Assembly (NCBI RefSeq): GCF_002865645.1
Contig: NW_020194667.1
Span: 1,449,762-1,513,761, forward strand
Direction of reading: 5' to 3'
DNA length: 64,000 nt
DNA from: Hyaloscypha bicolor E
Taxonomy: Eukaryota > Ascomycota > Leotiomycetes > Helotiales > Hyaloscyphaceae
In this document: positions 1-11,863 of the stretch, piece by piece
Position numbering within the stretch: position 1 is the first letter of the stretch
Layout of the letters: each line of letters starts with the position of its first letter
Notes under the pieces: model-generated
What the model was told of the DNA's origin: nothing
The model's database searches: none
Seen by the model: only the letters and a program-made list of their open reading frames with translations
Translations under genes and position numbers: made by a program

Positions 1-2
1 TG

Positions 3-2218
3 TGGGGACCTTATCATATGAGATGGTGGCTCGTCCAGAAGGTCTTAATGATTTGCAATGAGGTACGTCTCTTCCTTCCAAAATCCCTCCGAGAAAGCTT
101 GACTAAAATGGAGTCCAATGGCAGGGAGTATTCGGTTATTCCGAATACACAAGGGTTCTGTACTACCGGTTGCTTGGAGCCAAGATTGGGGGAAACGTAA
201 CCATCAGCCCTGGGGCTGTTCTCGGAGAGTACGATCTGCTCGACATTGGAGACAATGTGCTTTTGGACGGATGTATTTGCAGACCATTCGCATGCGAGAG
301 GAATTCTTCTATGTTCCTGGGAAGAATAGTAATCGGCAAGAACGCTCGTATCGGGTTGAAGTCACTTGTTTCTCCAGGTTCAGTCTTACCTGACGACACT
401 TTCATTGGACCGAATTCAGCATCACATGAAATAAATCCTCTCGATGACTCCCACGGTTCCATCAATGGACTGGTCCCGGAATTCCCTACTCTCTTGAGTG
501 TTCTGGTGATCTATTTGGCAAAGATCCTCGTGTTATTCCTCTCATCTATCCCTTGGATGGTTGGCTACTACGGCATGGCGACAAAACAACCTTCAGTGAT
601 GAGCGACAGTGTCAAGAATATTATTACCTGGTGGGCCAGTCCACGACGAATTGCTTTCCGCTACCTTACTCTAACTCTTGACAACATTGTCGGACCTTTC
701 TTTTGGTTTGCTGCTTTGGTTGGTATCAGGATATTAATAGACAGCGTCATTGGGAGTGCTTCTCCTCACTCCGCAGAGGATAGAACCCAAACAGACATAT
801 TCAGGAGAAATCTCATGGAAATATTAGTACCGAGAGGTGATCTCAAACGCATTACCCGGCTCTTTGGTCTTCATTATGAGTTCACCTCCATGGCTATCAG
901 AGCACTTGGGGGGAAAGTAGGAAAGAACATTTATTGGCCTGGACAGGGCCCAGAGATTCAGGATTTCAACCTTATAACTGTCGGGAATGACGTCGTCTTC
1001 GGTTCAAGGTCTTTTGTGGTCACAAGTGATAGTTTAGGGTCAGCTCCTGTTGAGATCCAAGATGGAGCCATGGTTGGGGACCGTGTCATCTTGTCGCCTG
1101 GATCCACAATTGGAAAGAATACACTGCTTGGAAGTGGAGCACTCGCGAAACGCCACCAAACTTATGCTGCAGACACAGTTTGGCTGGGGAACAGGGACGG
1201 TGGACCCGTTTCCCTGACGAAAACCCCCAACCAGAGTAAGAGGTGGACTTTGAATGATCATTATGAGGATCAGGAAGCCCCCAGAATCGAGTCTCGATCT
1301 TCTCTCTCCTACTCCACATCAGAGAGCACTCTTGATCCGATTCAGGAGCTTGAAACTGATCGCCTCCTCAATGCATCTCCGGAGACCGAGCTGCCGTCCA
1401 CCCCTTTCGGACGAGCATTTTATTATCATAAAGCTCCCTATTTCGTGTTCAACCAAACGACAATATTTCTCTACTGTACCAGTCTTCTAATCCTCGTCAA
1501 GGTATTCTGGGACATTGGTCCTCTTTTATCGATTGCCATCTCTATGATGAACAAGCATTCGAGCTTACTGAATCCTGGCCCACAACGCCCATTCATAATC
1601 TATGGCTATGCCATCGCATTCAGCTCTGTGGTCATCCCCCTCCAGTGTTTGGTTTCCATGTTTGTCACTATAGCAGCTAAATGGGCGCTCCTCGGCCGTC
1701 GACAGCCCGGCTCGTACGACTGGGACAGAAGCAGCTACTGCCAACGGTGGCAGGTCTTACTCACAATAGAGACCATAATTAAAGAATCCCTAGGCGATAT
1801 TGGTGTCCTGCGTATGCTCACTGGGACTCATTATGCGGTGCTCTACTTTCGCGCTTTGGGAGCGAAGATTGGCAAAGATTGTGCGTTGTTTGCAGGGGGG
1901 GAATTGAGCGTGATCATTACGGAGCCAGACTTGTTGGAGCTAGGTGATCGGGTAGCCATTGACGATGCGAGTTTAGTCTCGCATATCAATTCACGTGGGT
2001 ATTTCTCTTTGAACCGGTTGAGTGTTGGAAGTCGCTCGGTTCTAAGGTCGGGATCAAGACTTCTGTCTGGTGCTGAGATGGGAGAGGATACCTGCCTACT
2101 CGAACACACACTTATTATGAGTGGCGATACTGCAGATGATGGGAAAACCTACCAAGGCTGGCCGGCAGATGTTTTCAAGGGCAATCGAATGAAATTGAGC
2201 GCCCTGATAGTCGAATAG
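3..2218 (+). CDS. NRPS-like synthetase C-terminal beta-helix/membrane region (5' partial)
   Basis: This is the 3' part of a gene that begins before the window. I read exon 3-62, an intron at 63-124 (GTACGT...GGCAG, branch TTGACTAA) and a last exon 125-2218 ending in TAG. The long open frame appears to start at a TTG (170), but the protein clearly continues upstream through the intron. It shows hexapeptide left-handed beta-helix stretches (for example LGAKIGGNVTISPGAVLG, IGKNARIGLKSLVSPG) in three blocks: near residues 1-90, 250-345 and 585-665 counted from position 170. Hydrophobic segments lie between them near residues 106-136, 172-194, 440-475 and 495-520. This is the layout of the terminal domain of NRPS-like enzymes such as poly-lysine synthetase (TIGR02353 family), which follow an adenylation and carrier domain. 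The product is inferred to be a membrane-bound amino-acid-activating enzyme. The adenylation domain would lie upstream and cannot be seen. Confidence 0.85.
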
Positions 2219-2779
2219 TTCTCAGCTAGATGTACCAGCTTTCTTTGATACAAGACGCATCAAACATCTCTCACTTCATATAAATAGTAACGAGAAAGTC
2301 TGTGTAAGTTTTCTTCTTGCAAAAACAACTTCGTTAGATGTTATATCCTACAATGAAAGCGGAAGCATGCTAAAACATGCAGTATCGTGATCGTGATGTT
2401 ACTCAACATAGGACGACATCACGTACGCCCCAAGTCTGCCTGCTTGAACCAAAGCCGACAAGTTAAAACTCAAAAGCAACATAACAGATATATGACCAGC
2501 AGCAAAGAAGTGACAGCTAATCTGATGGGCGGATAGCACTTAAGCGTCAACAGCCCAGGATTGAAAAACAAACCAACAGGTCGTCATCAGACTCCAGACC
2601 GAAAATCATTATCTTCGAAACGTATGTATGATCGAAAGGAGATTCGTTGGGGCTAGGCATTTTGGTTTCGCAGATCCCCGATAACGTATATGGTAGAAAG
2701 CAAGACTTGCTCTTCGTCTAGAAGTGAAGGTAGAGGAGCCGGTCAACCTTCAAACAGCATTTGGGGCTTTGCGTGCTGA
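2219..2779. other. Intergenic, convergent gene ends
   Basis: This is the space between the stop of the synthetase-like gene (+) and the stop of the 294-aa gene (-), so it should contain both 3' untranslated regions. I saw no open frame, repeat or RNA gene that I could support. Confidence 0.6.
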
Positions 2780-3769
2780 TCAAGACAGGAGAGCGCCTTT
2801 ACGGTATTCAATTTCGCGTAGCACCAGATCTGTGGAGCCGTCTGGGTTTCGAGGGTCTAGATAGACCGTGACGAATAAGCCTCTTGCATCGCGCCCTGCC
2901 ATTAATTAGCACAGGGACAACTGGCGGTATCTTCACGGCTAGACTTACGACCATGGCGTCGATCATGTCCCCTCCATTCATGGTAGCGCCAAGCCTTGTC
3001 GTCGATGAGAACTCTATCAAGATCTCCGGTTCTGCAAGAGAACGCTATCAAACCAATGAGCATAGCCAGGTTGCCAGCCAGACCTCCTGCCCGTGGCGCA
3101 TTATCTTCTTGATTTTTATAAGAATCAAGCCCAAGTCCACGGATGAATCCGGCCTTATTGCCAGCAAGATAAGTATATTCGCCTGCGAAGTCCAAGTACG
3201 AGACTTTATCCAAGTGGTGGAAGCAGAGGGGGTACCATCGATCCTGAGGAGCCGGAGAACCTGGTAAATCCCTAAATCTGACATCGCCATCGGTGACAAC
3301 AAATTGGTTGAAAGGATTGCAGTAAAACATAGTTACGGCTTTGAATAGGGTGAGACCGGCGCCGTTCGGTGCATCCGTGGCTCGACTGACCTGACCATCA
3401 TGCCAGCGGTACATGGTGCCTGGGCGCTGTTGACCAAACCCAGCGCGATACGCTGGTGGGGACCAGAGAAGAGTGTTCGGGTCAATTTGTTGATTGGGAG
3501 GGATGCCTCCTTCCTCGGGATCCTCGTTAAGCTCCTGGCGATTGACAGAGAACAGAAAACTTGGCGTCACCTGGATGGGTGTGTTTTCAGCTTCTGGCTC
3601 CGAGTACTCTTGTTCGGAGGAAGAGGAGGTGGTGGTAGTGGATGGGGCCCTCTTCGACGAGGAATGTCCTCCCGAGGATTTCTATTGGGCGTTCAGACGA
3701 GTGCTAGTGGACGTACTAGCGAGATCAACCTACATGAGCATGTTTTCTATGTTTTCCGTGCCTAGGCAT
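2780..3769 (-). CDS. Unrecognised 294-aa protein, three exons
   Basis: Three exons join cleanly: 3769-3734, 3681-2949 and 2895-2780. Intron 1 (3682-3733, 52 nt) is GTAGGT...CAATAG. Intron 2 (2896-2948, 53 nt) is GTAAGT...GGCAG with branch GCTAAT. The summed length is 885 nt, or 294 residues plus TGA. The N-terminus (about 60 residues) is basic then Ser/Thr/Glu rich and looks disordered (MPRHGKHRKHAHKSSGG). The rest is folded-looking, with aromatic-rich stretches such as TLLWSPPAYRAGFG, FKAVTMFYCNPFNQFVV and RWYPLCFHHLDKVSYLDFAG. No signal peptide or membrane segment is evident. I do not recognise the family, and no catalytic motif stands out. The open frame alone (2902-3570) would give wrong ends on both sides. 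Confidence is good that it is a gene and nil on its function. Confidence 0.75.
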
Positions 3770-6700
3770 GTCGCAGGGAGTGAACAGGAAAAGTGATAAT
3801 GTAAAGCCTCACAATGCTAAAATGTTGTTTTGATCAAAGGGTGGTTCCAGAACAAGTCTCGCATCGAGAAGAGAAGATCTGACAGCTGGTCTGGTCTGAT
3901 ATGGGACATCTCCCGCTCCAAAGCGACCGCAAGCGACATGATCATCTCGCAGGAGTGCGAACGTTGTGGAAATGGGTCTTGTGACAACATATGATTGGGT
4001 TTTGAGGATAGCCCGAGAGGTGATCCCAGCCCGAGGATGCGGCAGCATGCTTTCTCCATGCACGTTGGGTTGGCATCGTGGTTTGTAAATAGTGACAAGA
4101 AAATGGCACCCGAAAGGTGATGATCTGCAATGAACAAACTCAGACTCGTCGCAAAACCCCCGAGAGACTTGGTGAGGACGACATAGAGGAGTGTAGGTTG
4201 AATAATGAAGCATGTCCTCGGCCCGTGTATCTTGGTGGCACCTTGCCATTTCAGGCGAGCGATACGATGCGTATTTGATCCCTATGTTCCGCACCCCGGG
4301 CAGACGGATAAGGATCGATCGATTGCTCCGCTCCTGGTTGCTGGATCAATTGAGTGAAAGGGAAGGATGCAATGCTGGCACAAGCCACGAGACCGGTCTG
4401 GCCACCCGCCTGCAAACGAGGCGACCTTACAGGAGCTGCACACCCAACCCATCACTAGATGTATGGCTGATCGGTCCCCCACAGGCAAAACCACCACCAC
4501 GTCGTCTCTGTGGACGCAGGTGACAACTTTGCCACACCGGCCTTCTCATCTCAATCCCTCATCCAGGCGGAAGGTTGGGATAGCTCGAATATCCACCATA
4601 ACGGTGTCGGGCCGAGAACAGGGGCCACGTCCCCACGCTGCGCGAGTGGTGCGCAAAGCATCGCTGCAATGATCGCACGGGATGCTGGGCCGGGAATTGG
4701 GGAGTGGCGTTCTTCTTGTTTGGGGACGAGACGTGCTCGGAAAAGACAGCAAATGCCGGAGATTCCAGGGCAGGAAATGATCTTGCCCGTGGACAGAAAA
4801 AGCCTTGACGAGAGAAAAAATCGGGGAGATGAGGCTCTGCAGCGCCCACGCCTATATCTGGAGGCGGACTCTCCATCAGAAAGCGCGAATTTTGCCGGTG
4901 CCGGTTTTGCTTTGCGACCCAAGTGAGATGTGATTCGATAATCCTAGTGGTGTGAACGCTTCTTGCTTCCAGTGGAGTGGGTGGAGCGTCCGACGAATCA
5001 GGGGGGCCCAATTTTCCTGCAGACATATTAGCGGCCATTCGAAAGTTCGGAGGTCGTGAGCAGAGCAATGTCGATTTCGTGTTACGAACCACTTACAAAG
5101 CGATTGGTTACCTGATGTCAGAGTTTGATCGATTATTCCCTTCCCTGGAGAACTTTCTCGAGGAGGGCAACGCCATCTTATATTTCTCCTTCCTGCAGTC
5201 GACAGGTGGTGTCACCTGCCGCTGTGCATGCAATGTCGCTCGACGCCCAGTTCATGTGTAGACAGTATCTACTAGCCTGGTCGCCTCGTCCGCCTTGCCT
5301 TTTCGAGATACTATCTCCCCAACTCGCACCCTGTAATCATTTGCGCACCCAATAGATATTAGCAAATGCATACGCTGTGCAGCAAATCCTCTGCAAGTGA
5401 GGGTCGACGTGCCTCGATCAAGCGCTGCTACCACAATATGTGCGTCGACAAGGTGTGACCTGTCAAGTGTCAATTCGGTAGAAGACGTGAGGTCTGTTTA
5501 AAGTTTTAAGGGACCAGGCTGTGGTATTCCTTGAAGGATTGGAGCTTGCCAAAGGGTTGATTGGTCATTTGGAGCAGGCCATGTGCGGACCACTGCAAGG
5601 CAAGTGCCTTCCAGAAGTCATTTGCACAGCACATGGAAATGATTGGCCAGGGAATGCTCGTCCATGCCCCTTTTAAAACAACTGTGACCACTCCGCGAAA
5701 ATGGTGACAGAAGATATGACAGAACGAATACATATCCGAATAGTCGGAGTCGAAACTGTCGATTACCAGCCGGCATACTTGATCCAAAGGCAACAGCTCT
5801 GTCGCAGTGCAGTTTTCCGGACATCGAACGAATCACGAGGGCGAGTGCATGTGAACCTCGTGATTCGATGGATTCATCCGATAAGTCGATGGTGGCCTGG
5901 GCCGCAGGAGTGTTGCAATGGTAGAAGAGATTTAAGTGGACGTCTGCACATATCCTTGCTTTACTAGATTTCATTGGATGGCAGCTGTATCCAAAGACAC
6001 CTTTTGCTGGACGGCGGGGTTGGAGATTGGAGCGGTAAAACAAGTCGGTTTGACCTGTCATTGCCACAATGAGGGCGAACGCCACAAATATACCCGCCTC
6101 CGAACCAGGGTTGGAACAGGGCTATATCTACATCAAAGGGAGGTCAAGTTGTGAACTGTCGTGGCCATGATAGGAGCAGATAAGAAGCATCGACGTTGAC
6201 TATGTGCTGGTTGCTTTGGTGTCAGTGATTGGCTAGGAATGCGGGTCTTGGGGAAGCTTGGCCTGCGATATCGAGCTGCCGTGCGGTAGCAGAATTCAAG
6301 GTGGTGAACTGGTGCGCATTTGGGGCCGACAGGAGTCTGATCATCATCGGCAGCCACAAGCGGAGCATAATATTGCCTCGTTGTGCTTTCGTTGACATCG
6401 GCATTTGGCATGATGAGCAGGTTTGGAGACCATCGGCGGCGGTAGTGGGCTGCTTGGGGATGTCCCAGATGATGCGAGCGACGATATCAGTCTTGTTGAT
6501 GGATGTGGACGATTGACGCATAAATTTGGGGACGAAGATGAAGAAATTCAGGAGATGGAAAGCCTTTGGCCCGCCCTGCCAAGCGAAATTAGCCTAAGGG
6601 GCACGTGACAGTCAACGCCTTTTCGAGAGTGTGACTTTATGAGCCCCTGATGGGAAGAAGATCCTGATCCATTTGGGATACTCTCTGAAGAATCCAAAGG

Positions 6701-7133
6701 ATCTGAGAAATGTATGTGGATGAAAGTACCAAGAAAAAAGAACCAGTTCTTGGTGCTTGTTCAGGACGTCTGGCGAGGCAGAGAGGTAATCAAAGACCCA
6801 TTTTTTTTTACAAATAAACGACAGGAAATAATAATATCATCAATTCGTATTATGAATTCCTATCACCTAATCTCTTAATTAAACCTAATATATAAAAAGA
6901 CAATTTATTATATCACCGAAATTGATGGCACATTGGCTTCACTTGAGTCACATTCTGGTATCATTTCTAAAGCAGAGATGCTGGCCCGGCTTGGTCCTGA
7001 GAAGCTCTAATGGGCATGAGAAGCACAGGAGCAGAATCCGGCACATCTCTCATCTACCCGCTATTCTAGGTCACCTCCAGGTCGTCGCTAGTCTATTTCT
7101 TAATGAAGGAATAATCTCAAACTCGTCCCGTTC
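3770..7133. other. Long intergenic region
   Basis: About 3.4 kb lies between two minus-strand genes. Many short frames exist on both strands (for example 4559-5092 minus, 177 residues; 5618-6085 minus, 155 residues), but their composition is irregular and none showed a motif or convincing splice partners. A perfect 12-bp inverted repeat lies at 5829-5867. A short AT-rich patch lies at about 6796-6915. I annotate no gene here. Confidence 0.5.
5829..5867. repeat. 12-bp perfect inverted repeat
   Basis: The left arm CGAATCACGAGG (5829-5840) and right arm CCTCGTGATTCG (5856-5867) are exact reverse complements separated by 15 nt. The arms could form a hairpin, or bind a dimeric regulator; the sequence does not decide. 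No U-tract follows it. Confidence 0.8.
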
Positions 7134-8549
7134 TCATTCCTTCCTCATGCCCCATCCACCAAGTCCAGTTCTTTGATAACCTTTGGGGTTTGAGGTAGCT
7201 GGCTTGACACGAACCTTTCCCTCCCACTTCTCCTTCCAGTCCAACTCCAATATTGCCTTGTCAATTTGGCTATCGTCAGCCAGTTCGATAAAACAATAGC
7301 AGTGATGTCCTTCTCGCTCCTCACTCGTTTCACGAGGCAAGAACAGTTTGCTGACTTTCGAGACCTCAAACCCCTCAAATAACTCCTTGACACCAGCCTC
7401 AGTAGCTCCTTGGTCAGCAAACTCAGGCAGGCCACCAACGAATAGTCGTCGTCTCTCTCCGATCTTGCCAGACACACCGGTCGAATGATTGACTTTGATA
7501 TGCCAACCCCACATTTCATTCCCGTCTAAGCCCTTGATGGCTGGCTCAGCATCACTAGCAGAAGCAAGATCGACGAAGCAGTAGTTATGATTGCCAGGCT
7601 TCTCTTTCATGGCATCATGTGGCGATTTTAGTTTGCTAACTAGCTCAACGCCGAAACCGTCGAATAAGGAGCGAATCTGCTTATTGGTGTCCTCATCGTT
7701 CTCGAACCTTGGGAGTCCGCCAATGTAGAGCCTCCGACCTTCATCTGCAGCTATGTGATAGTCTTCTGATGCATCGAGACGGTTCCAGCGATCTTTCATG
7801 AAAGGGTTGTCGCCCAAACTATTCTCAGGACGCAAATCTAAAGAATCTTGTCGTTAGCATTTGTTGTAAGAGGCTGCTGATGAGGAATTTGTAGTGAAGT
7901 GAGAAACCCAAGAAATGTACTCCTTTGAGAGGAATTTGGATCACACCACCGGGGAACTCTTATCTCTCAAAAATTGTAGAAGGAATTGAATGATCGGGAT
8001 TCTTCTTACCACGACGAGTGAGGGTACCCGATCTGATACCCGGCTTGACCTTCAACGGGCGACGCTGAAAATCACGGCCATCATACTCTTCCATGACCTG
8101 CTCAGCCATCTCCTTAGTCTTGAAGTCAACGAAGCAATAAGAAGGATTCCGTCCAGTCATAGGGTCGACCGCAATGTTGATGGCTTGGACACCAGCAAGA
8201 ACATCCTCGAACAGCTTCTCAACATCCTTGGTCGTCGCCTGGTACGGCATGTTCCCGACATACAACCGGCGGCCTTCATCAATGGCCTGTTCTGCCTGTA
8301 GATATGTCAGCACCTTGCCTTCAGATCTCTTAGGAGACTCACCTGAGTGTCATTGATTGGCTTTCTGAACCCATCACGTGACGGTGTTTGGTGCCTCTGC
8401 TGGAAGCTTCTCGGACTCGATCTCTGCTCAAAACCACCTCCCCGACCTCTCGCACTCCAGTTACCGCGTTGAAACGGGCTTCTTTGACTCTGTTCCTTGG
8501 CTGCGGCCTCGGAAGAGTCACGCTTGACGCGCCAGTTGTCTGAATCCAT
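7134..8549 (-). CDS. RNA-binding protein with three RRM domains
   Basis: Exons are 8549-8343, 8295-8010 and 7837-7134. Intron 1 (8296-8342, 47 nt) is GTGAGT...CTACAG. Intron 2 (7838-8009, 172 nt) is GTAAGA...TTTAG. The joined frame is 1197 nt, or 398 residues. The first 69 residues are polar and Arg/Gly/Ser/Gln rich (SARGRGGGF), as in many RNA-binding proteins. RRM1 follows at about residues 77-150 with RNP2 LYVGNM and RNP1-like SYCFVDF. RRM2 starts at about 190 with LYIGGL and NYCFVDL. RRM3 starts at about 280 with LFVGGL and CYCFIEL. The RNP1 octamers lack the usual [KR]G start, so these are slightly atypical RRMs. The product probably binds RNA or nuclear ribonucleoproteins; the exact target cannot be read from sequence. 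Confidence 0.88.
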
Positions 8550-9347
8550 GTCGAATTACTCCTTTAATTCGAAAATTTGATTGAAAGAAGCTCAATTTCG
8601 GAGGATTGGAAGCTGAGACGCGTCACCCTCAAATATTGAGAGGGCGCAGCTGTGTTTTGGGGGACCCGTCTTCAGTGGTGTGGAAAAGGTGAAGGAGGTT
8701 GGAGGAAAGAATTTTAAAGGCGAAATATTCGAAATTCTAGCGAGGTGATGCTTGGTCACGTGCCACGTCACAAATGTGAATCATTTAGGGCGAAACTCGA
8801 AGGGTCGTTCTTTAGGAGACTACTGATTCCTCGTTCGGGCTTCCCGGACTTTTATTTATACTCCAAAGTTACTCGGAATGGCTAAAGAGGGTTGTGAAAA
8901 GGAAACCGGGCATTCTCAACTAATTGAGGTTAGCGAAAAGGGGTGTCAACAAATGAAAAGGGGCAAATATTTGTGGGGCTCGAAACAAACTCATTCCTAC
9001 TCGCTTCCCTACTGAGACCCACACCAGGAATCTCATCTCCTGGTCTATTCAAGACTATATAGGAACAATTGCATGTATCTACCTCGCAATCAACAACACC
9101 TACCATCCCCCCTGTTTGCTCTCGCACAAAGTGTTCAAGAGGATATATAAAATTTAAAAAGTTCCTTTGCTCTAATTCGATAACTGAAGCGGCAGTCCCT
9201 TTCTTTTAGCCAGGCATAATAGGAGTAATTATCAATATCTGTCTCGTCCTCGTTTCTCCTGAATCGAGCTCACTTAACCAAAATAAATCTGTTTATTGAC
9301 TCCCCACCGCCGCCGTCGCCTTCCAAAACTCCTCTTCAACCCAAAAA
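8550..9347. other. Intergenic, divergent promoters
   Basis: This region lies upstream of the RRM gene (-) and of the candidate 86-aa gene (+), and should contain both promoters. I saw no coding frame or repeat here that I could support. Confidence 0.5.
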
Positions 9348-9667
9348 ATGCTCTTCCTTGCCAAGAACACCAAAAAATCAAAACGAAAAAAAAAACCGGA
9401 TCCCCTGACCCCACAAATTACTGGATACGAAGGGGTTCGAACTCTTGCAACTTTCGTTACCCGAATGCCATCCCAGTTGCCTGAAACCAAGATGACTCTC
9501 GACTCGCGCGCCTTGAGCAACTCGGCCTGGCAATTACGCCAGTGAGTGAAGACTCAGAAAGTTTTGACGACAACTTACCACATGTCCTAATGAATTGTAG
9601 CCTTAGTTCTCTTCAGAATTATAAAACCCGGGTAAAAACGCGGCTTCATCCACCTCCTCGCATCTAA
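9348..9667 (+). CDS. Candidate small protein, 86 aa, two exons
   Basis: The ATG at 9348 opens a Lys-rich N-terminus (SKRKKK). The frame runs to 9541, where a good donor (GTGAGT) starts a 59-nt intron (9542-9600) with branch TCCTAATG and acceptor TTGTAG. Joining to 9601-9667 gives 86 residues ending PPPRI. An in-frame alternative start is the Met of MPSQLPETK, about 40 residues in. I do not recognise the product. The C-rich sequence downstream (9668-10230) has further open frames, so the real gene may be longer with another intron. The call rests on splice signals and frame continuity alone. Confidence 0.35.
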
Positions 9668-10456
9668 ACATGCCATCATACCCCATATCGTGCCGTCCAA
9701 ACAATCGAAGAGCCACCAGTGACGTCTGCACGCGACTACCATGAATACTGAACCCCTCAGCACGACCCATCCCTCCCATCTGACCATCTCCCCTTCCCCA
9801 ACAATAACCATCCGTTTCACAACCACCCCTCCCTCCCCATCACCATCCCCATCCCATTCTCTTTCCCCAAGTTCCAACAAACCATTAACCAATTCCCCTC
9901 TCCACCCCTCCCCTCACGCTCCTCCTTCTCCACAAACCTGCTCGCAGCCCATCTCTCCCACCACACATCCCCACGTCTCCTGATCTCCTCTCCAACCCCG
10001 CCTTTCCCTCTGCAACGCCAGCATCAGTCACGTCGCTCCTCTCGCCTCCGCATCCCCTCTCAGATGCGCAAGATCGCGAGCACAACAATCGCCCATGCGA
10101 TATCCGCGGGTGTAACAATAATCTTACAGCAGCTAATGCGCAAGCGTTTGTCCCAGCCCGGCGAGTTAATTTAAGAGATATTTGGGAGGGGTTGGCAAGG
10201 ATTGCCGTGTTGAAATTTTGCGGATGAGAGGATCCGCTACAAAATCATGGGCTGTCAAGACAAAAGGAATCATAATCACAATCACAAGACGCGAGACAGA
10301 GGTCAAGAAGAGATATGAAGAGTGAATTTGATTGAAAGAGAAGGTATCTATCTGTATGCCAAGCCAAGCCCTCAAACCTCAACCGCTCATTCCAATGTGC
10401 TAATCCCTAGCGACACCCCAATCGATTCGCGTCTAAGACTAGAAAGACTCCGGAGT
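9668..10456. other. C-rich intergenic stretch with unresolved open frames
   Basis: The plus strand is strongly C-rich from about 9740 to 10080. One frame (9741-9983) encodes a Ser/Pro/Thr-rich stretch. Another, open from about 9890 to 10230, gives a more balanced C-terminal segment (RGCNNNLTAANAQAF, VNLRDIWEGLARIAV). They could be exons of an unresolved plus-strand gene that also includes 9348-9667, but I could not join them with confidence. Confidence 0.3.
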
Positions 10457-11863
10457 TCAAAAGTCAGCAGAGCCAATGTGAAGATTGTTCACAAACCTTT
10501 CATCTGCAAGCTGAAGCTGTCGTTTGCTCTGTTGGCTTCCCCAAGCTTTCGCTGGGTACTGACGCCCAACACCACGGGAAGGTAGAGCATTGTTGAGCGC
10601 CCTGCAGGCAGTTAGCAGACATGAGAGGGGATACTTGCTTTACCATGGAAGAAATTGTGCAGCGCACAGTCCAGTAACCACTGCAGCTCCGAGGAGTGCA
10701 CTGACGCGGAGTCAGTATCAGTTCAGGGTTTGGAGAAGGGAAACTCACATGGTGGGAGAGGTGATCGCTTTGAGCCAACCAACAGGTCCAGAAGCTGGCT
10801 CCGGACCGGAGTCGACATCTGGCCATTCGCCGGGAACGGGGTAGCTAGAGTAAGGGTTAGAATCCAGGGTCGAGTCCAGATCCGGCTTCAGAAGGGAATT
10901 GTCGTCCTGATCCAGGACCGGAGGGAGGGAACGAGCCGCTGCCGGTCCAGGAAGAAGGAGGTGTGGTTCGAAGAGAGGATGCTGGGGGTCGAACCGAGGA
11001 TTGTAAAACCGTCCGCGAGGGCGGAACCTAGAAACAGAAGTAGCAAGCAGAGCAGAGACAGAGGGACGCCGGCGAACAGAAGGAAATGGTGAAGGGGGAG
11101 GAGCCACATAGCCAGATTTAACTGGCGAAGGGGAAGGGGAAGGGGAAAAACCAGACCTTGCCGGCGAAAAGGACAAACGGACGCAAGGAGAAAGGATCGG
11201 AACTAGGTCAGAGGAGTGGCTTCCCTCAAATGAAGACCCATTGAACTCCACTGTACTATCAGTGTAAAGGGTCAACAATGAGGGAGTCCTAGAAAAATCA
11301 GCAGAATCAATGTCAGACGTATGAGTATCGCCCCGCTCCCTCGCGAACGGATCCTTGATCTCGGTCCACTGAGAGATCTCGCTGGAGCAGGTAGATGAAG
11401 AGAGTATACTGCTCTCCGACTCTCCTGCGGAAGGCGACCCCTCCCTTTCCACCTTGTGGAAGGGCCAGAGGTTACGCGAGGGCACAACTATGCCATTGCG
11501 AACCAAAGTACGACTAAATTTGGGAGAGAACACAATGGAAGGCTTCGCCTGAACCAACATCTCCACCCCATCCCTGTACGCCCCCTTCATATCACCACAC
11601 CCGAGAAACAAGGAGTGGTCGAATTGAGCGGGAGAGGAAGGATCGGTACACATATAGAATGGAGAAGAAGGTCTAGGTCGAAGGGGAGGAGGAGGAGAAC
11701 AAATAGGAAGGTCCGGTCTAGTAGAACGGTGGACGGGATTCCCGAAATTGTCAGTAATAGGGTGAGGGACTTGATACCCTCGACTGTTCCTAAGAACAGC
11801 CGGCGCATGAGATCTGGCCCCAGGGGCACCAGACCGAAGAGAGAGAGAGATGCGGCGAGACAT
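10457..11863 (-). CDS. Unrecognised 438-aa protein with a C-terminal membrane segment
   Basis: Exons are 11863-10749, 10700-10644 and 10601-10457. Intron 1 (10701-10748, 48 nt) is GTGAGT...CGTCAG. Intron 2 (10602-10643, 42 nt) is GTAAAG...CTGCAG with branch GCTAAC. The total is 1317 nt, or 438 residues. The long first exon encodes a low-complexity Ser/Pro/Arg-rich region with SP repeats near residues 240-260 (SPSPSPSPVKSG). The short second exon supplies a hydrophobic segment, IALLGAAVVTGLCAAQFLPW, that is missed if only the long frame is read. A soluble tail of about 48 residues follows. This suggests a single-pass protein with a long disordered N-terminal domain. No family is recognised. 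The clean splice joins support a real gene. Confidence 0.7.

Noticed and set aside
4559..5092. 177-residue minus-strand frame
   Set aside because: Overlapping frames of similar length occur on the other strand, composition is irregular, and no motif or splice partner was seen.
5618..6085. 155-residue minus-strand frame
   Set aside because: No recognisable domain, and it overlaps the 12-bp palindrome; judged a chance frame.
9425..9450. tRNA-like B-box (GGGTTCGAACTC) on the plus strand
   Set aside because: No A-box or cloverleaf arms at the right distance on either strand; it lies inside a plausible coding exon.
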